Below, piece by piece: positions 1 through 6,508 of a DNA stretch of 14,274 nt. Each line of letters begins with the position of its first letter. The first letter of the stretch is position 1. Under the pieces are notes generated by a model. It was not told where the DNA came from and made no database searches. It saw nothing but the letters and a program-made list of their open reading frames with translations. The stretch spans positions 1 through 14,274 of the forward strand of contig CAJOQW010000110.1 of NCBI GenBank assembly GCA_905236955.1. Direction: 5' to 3'. Source of the stretch: an uncultured Bacteroidales bacterium. GTDB lineage: Bacteria > Bacteroidota > Bacteroidia > Bacteroidales > UBA932. The translations under genes were made by a program, and so were the position numbers.

Positions 1-121
1 CGACTTGCGCGTGGTGCAGGAGATGCTCGGGCACGAGAGCATACTTACAACCGAGATATACACGCACATCGACTCAGCCACATGGCAGGCCGAAGTGCTC
101 GACCATCATCCTAGGAAATAG
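1..121 (+). CDS. Tyrosine recombinase (XerC/XerD-like integrase), C-terminal end only
   Basis: Only the last 39 codons are present; the gene begins before the window and the first full codon starts at 2. The reading frame gives the hallmark end of the tyrosine recombinase catalytic domain: a MLGHES segment carrying the conserved active-site histidine, then TTEIYTHI. The tyrosine there (codon at 59-61) is the expected nucleophile that attaches covalently to DNA. About 18 residues follow before the TAG stop, a typical XerC/D-like tail. The fragment cannot tell chromosome-dimer resolution (XerC/XerD) from an integrase of a mobile element. The neighbourhood is housekeeping and shows no attachment site, which mildly favours Xer. 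It converges on tdk with a 3-nt gap and no visible terminator. Confidence 0.88.
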   Translation, partial: DLRVVQEMLGHESILTTEIYTHIDSATWQAEVLDHHPRK

Positions 122-124
122 CTG

Positions 125-706
125 CTATTCAGCGGATCTGGCGTCTTCTTCAAGAGCCTTGTTGAAGCACTCGCGGCAGAGGGGCTCGTAAACGTCCTTC
201 TCGCCCAGGACCACCAGTTTGCGGCTGCGGCTCAGGCGGTGTGAATGGTTTGCGAGTGCGCCGCACTTCACGCATATCGCGTGGACCTTCTGGACGTCTT
301 CGGCTACTGCGAGAAGGGCCGGGATAGGCCCGAAAGGCTTGCCCAGATAGTCGGTGTCGAGGCCTGCTGCTATCACCCTTATGCCCCTGTTGGCCAGGGC
401 CTGGCACACTTCGACGAGGTTTGCCCCGAAGAACTGGGCCTCGTCTATGCCCACGACCTGTACGTCGTTCCCGACCTCAAGCATTTCCCTGGCGTCCTTG
501 ATAGGCCGGGATTCTATCTTGTGGGCGTCGTGCGAGACGACTTCGAAGTCGGAATAGCGGGTGTCTATCTGAGGTTTGAAGATGGCGATTGTCTGGTTCG
601 CGAACTGGGCGCGGCGCAGGCGCCTTATGAGTTCTTCGGTCTTGCCCGAGAACATGGAGCCGCAGATGACCTCGATGCAGCCCGTCTTTTTGCTTTCCGA
701 GTACAT
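125..706 (-). CDS. tdk: Thymidine kinase (class II, zinc-binding)
   Basis: Salvage enzyme that phosphorylates thymidine to dTMP with ATP in the cytoplasm. From the ATG at 706 the protein has 193 residues, the usual length. It shows the Walker A loop GSMFSGKT (residues 16-22 region), the GIDEAQFF segment with catalytic Glu89, the nucleotide-binding KPFGPIPAL stretch, and a structural zinc site from two CxxC pairs (Cys145/148 and Cys177/180). The frame stays open to a TTG at 730, but I prefer the ATG at 706. A TAnnTTTG promoter box sits at 728-735, so a transcript would begin downstream of the TTG, and the ATG start matches known Bacteroides Tdk proteins in length. It is divergent from rsmI and appears monocistronic. 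Confidence 0.96.
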   Translation of the reverse strand: MYSESKKTGCIEVICGSMFSGKTEELIRRLRRAQFANQTIAIFKPQIDTRYSDFEVVSHDAHKIESRPIKDAREMLEVGNDVQVVGIDEAQFFGANLVEVCQALANRGIRVIAAGLDTDYLGKPFGPIPALLAVAEDVQKVHAICVKCGALANHSHRLSRSRKLVVLGEKDVYEPLCRECFNKALEEDARSAE

Positions 707-724
707 TGTTTGTGATTTTGGGTA

Positions 725-755
725 TTGCAAAAATAGGCATTTTTAGCGAAATTTG
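725..755 (+). promoter_or_regulatory. Candidate rsmI promoter
   Basis: An ATTG at 724-727 (one mismatch to the -33 TTTG) and GAAATTTG at 748-755 (one mismatch to TAnnTTTG) are separated by 20 bases, which fits the spacing of Bacteroidota housekeeping promoters. It would start transcription near 759, about 7 nt before the rsmI ATG. Each element is imperfect, so this is tentative. It overlaps the tdk promoter on the other strand. Confidence 0.3.
728..735 (-). promoter_or_regulatory. tdk promoter, -7 box
   Basis: Read on the minus strand this is TATTTTTG, an exact match to the Bacteroidota -7 consensus TAnnTTTG. Predicted transcription starts about four bases beyond it, near 724, leaving an 18-nt leader to the ATG at 706. 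No good TTTG -33 element is seen at the expected distance. Confidence 0.5.
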
Positions 756-765
756 CCATGGCTCT

Positions 766-1512
766 ATGAAAGGAACTTTATATATAGTGCCAACCCCGGT
801 GGGCAACCTCGAAGACATTACCTTGAGGGCCCTGAAGGTGTTGAAAGAGGCGGATGTCATCCTTGCGGAAGACACCCGCACGAGTTCCCTCCTGCTAAGC
901 CGCTACGACATCCACGTGCCGCTCGTATCCCATCACAAGTACAACGAGCACGGCACTGCGCAGAAAATCAAGGAAACCATCCTTTCCGGCAAGGACGTCG
1001 CCCTCATCAGCGACGCCGGCACTCCCGGCATATCCGACCCGGGCTTCCTCCTTGCACGCACCTGTGCATCCGAGGGCATAGAGGTGGTCACCCTCCCCGG
1101 GGCCACAGCCTGCATCCCGGCCGTCGTGTCCAGCGGGCTCCCGTGCGACCGCTTCTGTTTCGAAGGCTTCCTCCCCCAGAAGAAAGGCCGCGCGTCGGCC
1201 CTGGAATCGCTCAGGGGCGAGGCGCGCACCATGGTTTTCTATGAATCCCCGTACCGGCTTGTGAAAACGCTGGAACAGTTCATCGAGGTATTCGGGCCCG
1301 AAAGGCTGTGCAGCGTCGCGAGAGAAATCTCAAAAGTGCACGAAGAGCACGTGCGCGGCACCTTGAAGGAGGTGCATTCCCACTTTACCGCCACCGATCC
1401 AAAAGGCGAGATAGTCATAGTAGTCGCGGGCGCACCCCCCGAACCCAGGGGCGGGCATCGCAACAAGTACAGGCAGTCTGGTGATGGATCGGAAGAAGAA
1501 GGAGGCGAATAG
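766..1512 (+). CDS. rsmI: 16S rRNA (cytidine-1402-2'-O)-methyltransferase
   Basis: Methylates the ribose of C1402 in the decoding centre of 16S rRNA, using S-adenosylmethionine. The 248-residue protein begins GTLYIVPTPVGNLEDITLRA, the family's N-terminal signature. It continues with AEDTRTS (residues 35-40), the SDAGTPGISDPG SAM-binding segment (82-93), LPGATA, and the FEGFLPQKKGR loop (132-142). All these mark the tetrapyrrole-methylase fold of RsmI. The ATG at 766 is chosen because it directly precedes the conserved GTLYIV. The last 20 or so residues are charged and low in complexity and overlap the next gene by about 29 nt, so they probably follow from the overlap rather than being a conserved domain. 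Translation of the downstream gene is likely coupled. Confidence 0.96.
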   Translation: MKGTLYIVPTPVGNLEDITLRALKVLKEADVILAEDTRTSSLLLSRYDIHVPLVSHHKYNEHGTAQKIKETILSGKDVALISDAGTPGISDPGFLLARTCASEGIEVVTLPGATACIPAVVSSGLPCDRFCFEGFLPQKKGRASALESLRGEARTMVFYESPYRLVKTLEQFIEVFGPERLCSVAREISKVHEEHVRGTLKEVHSHFTATDPKGEIVIVVAGAPPEPRGGHRNKYRQSGDGSEEEGGE

Positions 1513-2392
1513 GCCCTCGGGCGTCTTCAAGACGGGCGCCATTTCCCTTGCGTTCCTGATAGTGTGCTACCAGTCCGCCTTGTTCGTGCACAAGGCGGCT
1601 GCTGAAAGGATCGTTGCCAACCGCGACCGTCCCGACACTGTCTTTGTGGTTGACAGCGCCCTTGCGGAAAAAGTGTTGGGAGCGTCGCAGGGATCGTTCC
1701 CGGTAACTGGAGATGCCGGCTGCGGGCCCGTTACGGTGCGGAAATCCTCCGTCCATTCCCCGGCTGCGCGGGCTGTCGCCAGGGCTGGCCGGCCGCGGAC
1801 TTATGAGAGTTTCCCCTTCAATCCCAACACCGTCAGCGTGGAAGACCTCATGCGCCTGGGTTTCAGTGAACGACAGGCGCAGAGCATAGATAATTACCGC
1901 AAAAGCGGCGGCCGCTTCAGGCGAAAGGGCGACTTCGCGAAATCGTTTGTGGTGAGCGACTCGTTGTACAAGCGTCTCGAACCGTACATACGCATCCCAA
2001 AGATCGATATCAACAAGGCGGACTCCGCCGCCTTCGACTCCCTCCCTGGGATAGGAGGCTGGTTCGCCGCAAGGATGGTGGAATACCGTGAGCGGCTGCA
2101 CGGCTATTCCTGTCCCGAACAACTGATGGAGATCCACCGTTTCGACAAAGAAAGGTACGATGCCCTCAAAGACCTTATAACCTGCTCTCCTGCAAAGCCT
2201 TACCCGCTCTGGTCCTTGCCGGCGGACAGCCTCAGGCTGCATCCTCACGTGAAGTCGTGGCAGACCGCCAGGGCGATAGTTTTCTACCGCGAGCATAATC
2301 CTGTCGAAAAGCTGACGGTGGACGGACTGCTCGATGCCGGTGTGATAAGTGCGGATCAGGCGGACAGGCTCCGCCGCTGCAGGCTCGAATGA
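1484..2392 (+). CDS. Membrane-anchored helix-hairpin-helix (ComEA-like) DNA-binding protein
   Basis: A 302-residue protein. A basic N-terminus (DRKKKEANR) is followed by one hydrophobic segment at about residues 18-36, likely a single membrane anchor, and a variable linker to about residue 110. The rest carries repeated helix-hairpin-helix units: around 112-137 (FNPNTV, then LGFSERQAQSI), around 174-203 (IDINKADSAAFDSLPGIGGWFAARMVEYR, the best match to ComEA HhH, with the GIGG hairpin), and a weaker one near 249-272. HhH pairs bind duplex DNA without sequence specificity. The family is a common Bacteroidota 'helix-hairpin-helix domain-containing protein' of unproven role; DNA uptake or envelope-side DNA handling is inference. 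The gene overlaps the end of rsmI; a GTG at 1481 is an alternative start. It ends 7 nt from the EamA remnant on the other strand. Confidence 0.85.
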   Translation: MDRKKKEANRPSGVFKTGAISLAFLIVCYQSALFVHKAAAERIVANRDRPDTVFVVDSALAEKVLGASQGSFPVTGDAGCGPVTVRKSSVHSPAARAVARAGRPRTYESFPFNPNTVSVEDLMRLGFSERQAQSIDNYRKSGGRFRRKGDFAKSFVVSDSLYKRLEPYIRIPKIDINKADSAAFDSLPGIGGWFAARMVEYRERLHGYSCPEQLMEIHRFDKERYDALKDLITCSPAKPYPLWSLPADSLRLHPHVKSWQTARAIVFYREHNPVEKLTVDGLLDAGVISADQADRLRRCRLE

Positions 2393-2399
2393 AACGCCT

Positions 2400-2637
2400 T
2401 CACCTGTGGTTGCGCTCGAACAGCACCATGCCCAGGACGATGAGGACCGCTCCCGCTATGGCCATCCAGGTGATTCTCTCCCGTAGTACTATGGCGGCTA
2501 CGAGCATCGTGAAGAAGGGCTGGGAGTAAAGCAGGTTGGTAGTGCGCACGGTGCCAAGGATTCCAACGGCGCGGTTCCAAAGTACGAAGCACAGCATCGT
2601 GGGCATGCATGGCGTGCAGGATAAATAATCAATAAAG
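2400..2637 (-). pseudogene. EamA/DMT-family transporter remnant (C-terminal fragment)
   Basis: The minus-strand frame ending at 2400 reads like the last quarter of an EamA drug/metabolite transporter: FVLWNRAVGILGTVRTTNLL, then LYSQPFFTMLVAAIVLRE, then WMAIAGAVLIVLGMVLFE. This gives two hydrophobic helices around the family's conserved LLY-x-x-P and hydrophobic-GE/RE segments. Full transporters have about 280-300 residues and ten helices; only about 70-79 are here. In frame upstream is a TAG stop at the edge of rfbC, and no other part of the gene lies in the window. An ATG at 2606 could start a 68-residue product, but two helices would not make a working carrier. I read it as the stump of a gene cut when the rhamnose genes arrived or were rearranged. 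It lies 22 nt beyond rfbC and may be transcribed with it. Confidence 0.75.
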
Positions 2638-3198
2638 ATCTACCCCGTAATCGAACAGGCAGTCGCAGTCATTGAGCAGGGGGTGACTGCGGTCTTTCCC
2701 GGAGAGGATGACATCTTTCCGGGGCACCATCCAGTCGATGTCCAGGGCAGGGTCGTCCCATGCTATGGCCCCTTCTTCGGAGGCAGCGTAAAAGTTGTCG
2801 CACTTGTACTGGAACACGGCGTCCGGGCTGAGGACGCTGAAGCCGTGGGCGAAGCCCCTGGGGATGAAGAGTTGCAGGTGATTATCCCCGCTGAGTAAGG
2901 CCGAGACGTGTTTCCCGAAAGTGGGACTGCCGACACGGATGTCCACCGCCACATCCAGCACTTCCCCATGCACGACCCTGACGAGCTTGCTCTGGCAGAA
3001 CCTGCCCTTTTGGAAATGCAGGCCGCGGATTACCCCGTAGCGGCTCCTGCTCTCGTTGTCCTGGCAGAAGTCGACCGGGCGCACAAGGCGCGAGAACTCC
3101 CTTGCGTTCCAGGATTCGAAGAAATAACCCCTGGCGTCGCCGAATACCCCGGGGTGGATTATCTCCACTCCCGGAATGCCTGTATGCTCAATTTCCAT
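2629..3198 (-). CDS. rfbC: dTDP-4-dehydrorhamnose 3,5-epimerase
   Basis: Third enzyme of dTDP-L-rhamnose synthesis: epimerises C3 and C5 of dTDP-4-keto-6-deoxyglucose in the cytoplasm, feeding surface polysaccharide. The 189-residue length is normal for this cupin-type dimer. Visible active-site elements are RGLHFQ with His61 as catalytic base, Lys71, the VVHGEVLDVAVDIRVGSPTFG strand pair, PRGFAHGFSVLS (113-124) and QYKCDNFY with Tyr131, matching the His/Lys/Tyr pattern of Salmonella RmlC. Its ATG lies inside the end of rfbD (11-nt overlap), so the two are co-translated. rfbA and rfbB, which make the substrate, are not in the window and must lie elsewhere for the pathway to work. Confidence 0.97.
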   Translation of the reverse strand: MEIEHTGIPGVEIIHPGVFGDARGYFFESWNAREFSRLVRPVDFCQDNESRSRYGVIRGLHFQKGRFCQSKLVRVVHGEVLDVAVDIRVGSPTFGKHVSALLSGDNHLQLFIPRGFAHGFSVLSPDAVFQYKCDNFYAASEEGAIAWDDPALDIDWMVPRKDVILSGKDRSHPLLNDCDCLFDYGVDLY

Positions 3199-4090
3199 TG
3201 CTTCTGATTTGGTCTATGCATTTGCGGAGGGAGTCGTACCAGTATGGGATCTTGACCCCGAATACCTTCTGTACCAGGCTTTTGTCGAGCACGGAATAAT
3301 TCGGGCGCGCAGCCTTCCGGGGGTACTCCGAGCTGAGACATGGGATTATGTCGCAAACATTGCCGCAGAGGTCCCTGATGGCGACGCTGAAGTCGTACCA
3401 GCTGATGACTCCCAGGTCGGTGAAGTTGTAGATGCCCGTCCTGTCGAGTTTGCCGCCGTCTATGATGCCGACGATGAAACCGGCGAGGTCGTCTGCGAAA
3501 GTGGGGGTGCCCACCTGGTCGCAAACCACCTTGAGGGAGTCCCTTTCGGCGGTAAGGTGCATCATGGTTTTCACGAAGTTGTGGCCGTATTGCGAGTACA
3601 TCCATGCGGTGCGCAGGATGATGTGGTTGCATCCGCTGTCCTTCACGGCCTTTTCCCCGGCGAGCTTGGTTGCGCCGTACACGCTCCCGGGCCCCGGTTC
3701 GGCATCTTCCTTTATGGGAGTACAGCCGTCCCCCGGAAAGATGTAGTCGGTGGAGATATGGATGAGGGTGGCCTTCCTGGCACGGGCGATGGCCGCGAGA
3801 CCGGCGACCGTGTCGCGGTTGAGCACCGCCGCGAAGGCGGTGTCGTCCTCGGCCTTGTCCACATCGGTATATGCCGCGCAGTTGACTATGACGTCGATGT
3901 CCTCGGAATCACATATGATCGCCACGGACTCGGGGTTGGTTGCGTCGAGGTAGACGGTCTCTTTGCCGGGAAGCCCGTTGATGTCCGTGAAGACGAACCT
4001 GTTGGGGCTGTCCTTGGAGGCCTCCCGCAGGGCGCAGCCCAGCTGGCCGTTGCCTCCGGTGATGAGAACATTCAACTTTTTCTTTTCCAT
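3188..4090 (-). CDS. rfbD: dTDP-4-dehydrorhamnose reductase
   Basis: Final step of dTDP-L-rhamnose synthesis: NAD(P)H-dependent reduction of the 4-keto group. The 300-residue protein is an extended short-chain dehydrogenase/reductase. It starts MEKKKLNVLITGGNGQLG with the GxxGxxG cofactor loop at 12-18, and has NCAAYTDVDKAE (70-81), ISTDYIF with catalytic Thr114, and the YGATK pair Tyr138/Lys142. The later NFTDLGVISWYDF segment is typical of RfbD. Of the possible starts I chose the ATG at 4090. The ATG at 4096 would precede the transcript start predicted from the -7 box at 4098-4105, and longer frames run into that promoter. First gene of the rfbD-rfbC unit. Confidence 0.96.
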   Translation of the reverse strand: MEKKKLNVLITGGNGQLGCALREASKDSPNRFVFTDINGLPGKETVYLDATNPESVAIICDSEDIDVIVNCAAYTDVDKAEDDTAFAAVLNRDTVAGLAAIARARKATLIHISTDYIFPGDGCTPIKEDAEPGPGSVYGATKLAGEKAVKDSGCNHIILRTAWMYSQYGHNFVKTMMHLTAERDSLKVVCDQVGTPTFADDLAGFIVGIIDGGKLDRTGIYNFTDLGVISWYDFSVAIRDLCGNVCDIIPCLSSEYPRKAARPNYSVLDKSLVQKVFGVKIPYWYDSLRKCIDQIRSNGN

Positions 4091-4097
4091 AATCATG

Positions 4098-4115
4098 CAA
4101 AAATAACTATTTTTG
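4098..4115. promoter_or_regulatory. Back-to-back divergent promoter palindrome (rfbD / rnhA)
   Basis: The sequence CAAAAATAACTATTTTTG is an inverted repeat with two 8-base arms around a central AC. Each arm, read outward, is TATTTTTG, an exact TAnnTTTG -7 box: 4098-4105 for the minus strand (rfbD) and 4108-4115 for the plus strand (rnhA). The two -7 boxes are only two bases apart. Predicted starts near 4094 (-) and 4119 (+) would leave leaders of only about four bases to the rfbD ATG at 4090 and the rnhA TTG at 4123. A weak -33-like TTTT lies at 4083-4086 for rnhA; none is clear for rfbD. Confidence 0.55.
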
Positions 4116-4122
4116 TCCAAAC

Positions 4123-4611
4123 TTGAGAATCTTGGAAGGGAGACCTGTAATATACCTCTACACCGACGGCGCCTCATCCGGCAATCCGGGGCCCGGGGGC
4201 TGGGGTGCGGTACTGGTATGCGGCCCCCTGCGCAAGGAAATGTCCGGAGGCTTTGCCCTCACGACGAACAACCGCATGGAGCTCCTGGCCGTCATAAAGG
4301 GTCTCGAGGCCATCAAGTGGAAGAACGCCCGGGTGGAGGTTTTCAGCGACTCATCTTATGTCGTGAAGGCGGTCACCGAAGGCTGGCTCCCCAAATGGCT
4401 CGCCACGGATTTCAAGAAAAAGAAGAACAAGGACCTGTGGCTCCGTTTCCTGGAGGTCAGCGGCAGGCATCAGGTGGCTTTCCATTGGCTCAAAGGCCAT
4501 GCCGGCCATCCCGAAAACGAATGCTGCGACCGTCTTGCCGTCGAGGCGTACGGCGGGAAGGACCTTCCGGAAGACGAAGGCTACGATCCGCAGGAAGAAA
4601 CATTATTCTAG
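4123..4611 (+). CDS. rnhA: Ribonuclease HI
   Basis: Cleaves the RNA strand of RNA-DNA hybrids (primers, R-loops). With the TTG start at 4123 the protein has 162 residues. All four acidic metal-binding residues are visible: Asp15 in YTDGASSGNPGPGGWG, Glu53 in NNRMEL, Asp76 in FSDSSYV and Asp136 in ENECCDRLA. The flexible-loop His126 is in WLKGHAGH. A basic handle region (about 88-104, lysine-rich) is typical of bacterial RNase HI. There is no ATG or GTG in frame between the promoter and the first catalytic strand, so the start must be a TTG at 4123 or 4132. pdxA starts 3 nt after the stop, so the two form an operon. The acidic C-terminal tail past residue 146 is not part of the core fold. Confidence 0.95.
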   Translation: MRILEGRPVIYLYTDGASSGNPGPGGWGAVLVCGPLRKEMSGGFALTTNNRMELLAVIKGLEAIKWKNARVEVFSDSSYVVKAVTEGWLPKWLATDFKKKKNKDLWLRFLEVSGRHQVAFHWLKGHAGHPENECCDRLAVEAYGGKDLPEDEGYDPQEETLF

Positions 4612-4614
4612 ATT

Positions 4615-5703
4615 ATGGAAGATAAAAGACTTTTGGTGGGAATAACCCAGGGCGACAGCAACGGCATCGGTTACGAGGTCATCATCAAGGCCCTGGCGGA
4701 CCCCCGCATCCTCGATATGATGACCCCTGTCGTTTACGGCTCGTCCAAGGTGTTCGGCTTCTACAAGAAGACCGTCCACGAGATGGAGCAGATAGACACC
4801 AACATCATCAAAAGCGCTTCGGAAGCTCACCATAGGCGCATCAATATACTCAACTGCTTGCCGGACAATGTGTTCGCCGAGCCGGGAGGGGCAACCGCCG
4901 AGTCAGCGAAGGCCGCCATCACCTGTCTCGAGAAGGCTGTCAGGGACCTCAAGGACGGCGCTATCGATGTGCTGGTGACGGGCCCCATCAACAAGAAGTC
5001 CGTCGTCGAGGCCGGTTTCGGCTTCAACGGCCATACCGAATACCTCGAAAAGGCGTTCGGTGTCGGGGATGTCACCATGTTCATGATCTCCCAGCGCCTG
5101 AAAGTGGGTGTCGTCACCGGCCACATCCCCCTCAAGGATGTCCCTGCTGCCATCACCAAAGACAAGATCGTCAGCAAGTTGCGCCTCATGAAGGCCTCGC
5201 TCGAGCAAGATTTCGGCGTGGACGATCCCCGCATCGGCGTGCTGGGCCTCAACCCCCACGGGGGCGACAGCGGCCTGCTGGGGGAAGAAGAGGTGGATAT
5301 CATCATCCCCGCCATCAGGCAGGCGGTCGAAGAGGGCATCCAGGCCTTCGGGCCGTTCTCGCCGGACGGGTATTTCGGCATGGGCCACTATGAGTCTTTC
5401 GACGCCACCCTTGCGATGTATCATGACCAGGGGCTGGCCCCGTTCAAGGCCATAGCTTTCGAGGACGGTGTGAATTATACCGCCGGTCTGCCTGCCGTCC
5501 GCACATCCCCCGACCATGGCACGGCTTTCGAGCTTGCCGGACGCGACGAGGCCGACCCCCGCAGCATGCGCGCCGCCATCTTCCTCGGCATGGACATCTA
5601 CCGAAACCGCAAGGCCTGGAAGGCCCTGCAGGAAGGCAAAATGGAAGAGCGCCCCTCCGCTGAAAACAGGGAGGAGCGCCCGGGAAAGCCTCAGATAGCT
5701 TGA
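4615..5703 (+). CDS. pdxA: 4-hydroxythreonine-4-phosphate dehydrogenase
   Basis: NAD-dependent oxidation of 4-phosphohydroxy-L-threonine in the DXP-dependent route to pyridoxal 5'-phosphate (vitamin B6). The 362-residue protein starts LLVGITQGDSNGIGYEV and has VTGPINKKS (121-129). The three metal-ligand histidines are His170 (VTGHIPL), His215 (NPHGGD) and His270 (YHDQGLAP), the pattern of E. coli PdxA, followed by RTSPDHGTAF (296-304). About 20 extra residues at the C-terminus (two EERP copies) lie beyond the family core. It follows rnhA by 3 nt and its TGA directly abuts the stop codon of the convergent M48 gene, with no space between them. The downstream partner PdxJ, often a neighbour elsewhere, is not in this window. 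Confidence 0.96.
   Translation: MEDKRLLVGITQGDSNGIGYEVIIKALADPRILDMMTPVVYGSSKVFGFYKKTVHEMEQIDTNIIKSASEAHHRRINILNCLPDNVFAEPGGATAESAKAAITCLEKAVRDLKDGAIDVLVTGPINKKSVVEAGFGFNGHTEYLEKAFGVGDVTMFMISQRLKVGVVTGHIPLKDVPAAITKDKIVSKLRLMKASLEQDFGVDDPRIGVLGLNPHGGDSGLLGEEEVDIIIPAIRQAVEEGIQAFGPFSPDGYFGMGHYESFDATLAMYHDQGLAPFKAIAFEDGVNYTAGLPAVRTSPDHGTAFELAGRDEADPRSMRAAIFLGMDIYRNRKAWKALQEGKMEERPSAENREERPGKPQIA
5649..5679. other. GC-rich hairpin in the pdxA tail
   Basis: A GCGC...GCGC stem (4 bp), one C-A mismatch, CCTCC/GGAGG (5 bp), a bulged G and CTG/CAG closing an AAAA loop can form within the last codons of pdxA. It comes from two similar GAAGAGCGCCC / GAGGAGCGCCC repeats. There is no T-run after it on the plus strand, so it is not a standard terminator. 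It may slow polymerases where pdxA and the M48 gene converge without a gap. Confidence 0.3.
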
Positions 5704-6486
5704 TTATTGTTTCGGCCTGGCGAATCCGTCGGCCGTAGCTTTCGTAGTGACACGTTCTATCCTCGCCTTGGTGTCGGGATGGGAGGAGAACATTTCCGCG
5801 ACCCTGCTGGAAGTGGCGGAACCCCCTTCGGACGCACCGAGGAGTTTTTCGAAGGCGGTTGCAAGGTACATCGGGTTCAGGCCGGCGCCCTTCATGAAAT
5901 CATAGGAGAAGTCGTCGGCTGCGGTCTCCTGCTTGCGGGAGAACTTCGCGCTCACCATGCTGGCTCCCAGCTGGCCGAGGATGGAGTCGGACAATACCGC
6001 GGCGACATCGCCTGTGGAAGCGACCGCATCCAGCATAGCAGAGGTCAGGAGGGCATTCTTGTACGCCTTTAAAGTATGCTCGAGCGCCACATGGCCTATT
6101 TCGTGTCCGATGACGCCTAGTACTTCATAATCGCTCATGAGGTCCATGAGGCCGGAATAAACCCTTACGGATCCGTCCGCGCACGCGAAAGCGTTGATTT
6201 CGTTGGTCTTGTAAACCTTGAAATTCAGGGGTATGCCGTTGACCGAGTTCAGGCCCTTGGTTATGCGGGCCAGCCTCTGGCAATAAGAGTTGGTGCTGGG
6301 GAGCACTGTCGCCTGTGCGTCCAGCTGCGCGACCGACTGGGCGATGTATGCCTGCATCTGTTCGTTGCTGATGGAAGCGGCCTGGGCGGCCTTCGCTCCG
6401 CCCTGAAGCAGACGGGCGGCGTTGAAACTCTCGGAACAAGATACGAGGGCGAGAGTGGTCATTAGGACAAAAAAAAGTTTTTTCAT
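5704..6486 (-). CDS. M48-family zinc metallopeptidase, lipoprotein (LoiP/YcaL/BepA-like)
   Basis: A 260-residue envelope protease. MKKLFFVLMTTLALVSC is a lipoprotein signal peptide with lipobox LVSC and Cys17 as the lipidation site. The peptidase domain shows NFKVYKTNEINAFACADGSVRVYSGL-type M48 sequence. The zinc motif HEIGH (His128, Glu129, His132) has its third ligand in FSRKQETAADD (Glu187 region), and a FSSHPDTKARIERV segment lies near the end, as in Oma1/LoiP-type quality-control proteases. The product is probably tethered to the inner face of the outer membrane; degrading misfolded outer-membrane proteins is inference from relatives. The frame is open further upstream, but the signal peptide fixes the ATG at 6486. 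It has its own promoter box at 6510-6517, although it lies only 22 nt beyond the gene before it. Confidence 0.93.
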   Translation of the reverse strand: MKKLFFVLMTTLALVSCSESFNAARLLQGGAKAAQAASISNEQMQAYIAQSVAQLDAQATVLPSTNSYCQRLARITKGLNSVNGIPLNFKVYKTNEINAFACADGSVRVYSGLMDLMSDYEVLGVIGHEIGHVALEHTLKAYKNALLTSAMLDAVASTGDVAAVLSDSILGQLGASMVSAKFSRKQETAADDFSYDFMKGAGLNPMYLATAFEKLLGASEGGSATSSRVAEMFSSHPDTKARIERVTTKATADGFARPKQ

Positions 6487-6508
6487 CGCAGTAGTGTCTT
6501 GAAATTTT

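Noticed and set aside
1..124. Mobile element at the left edge because of the recombinase
   Set aside because: Only the recombinase end is visible, with no attachment site, repeat or cargo gene nearby; a chromosomal Xer protein explains it equally well.
1415..2296. Long minus-strand open frame opposite rsmI and the HhH gene
   Set aside because: Composition is that of an antisense shadow of GC-rich codons, with no motifs; the plus-strand genes are clearly real.
2356..2610. Second minus-strand frame over the EamA remnant
   Set aside because: The other frame carries the transporter-like helices; this one is His/Arg-rich and has none.
3176..4126. Long plus-strand open frame opposite rfbD and rfbC
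   Set aside because: It mirrors rfbD codons and has no recognisable domain; the minus-strand genes have full catalytic motifs.
4113..4625. Plus-strand frame overlapping rnhA
   Set aside because: It is an out-of-frame reading of rnhA, rich in Arg and Gly, without domain signals.
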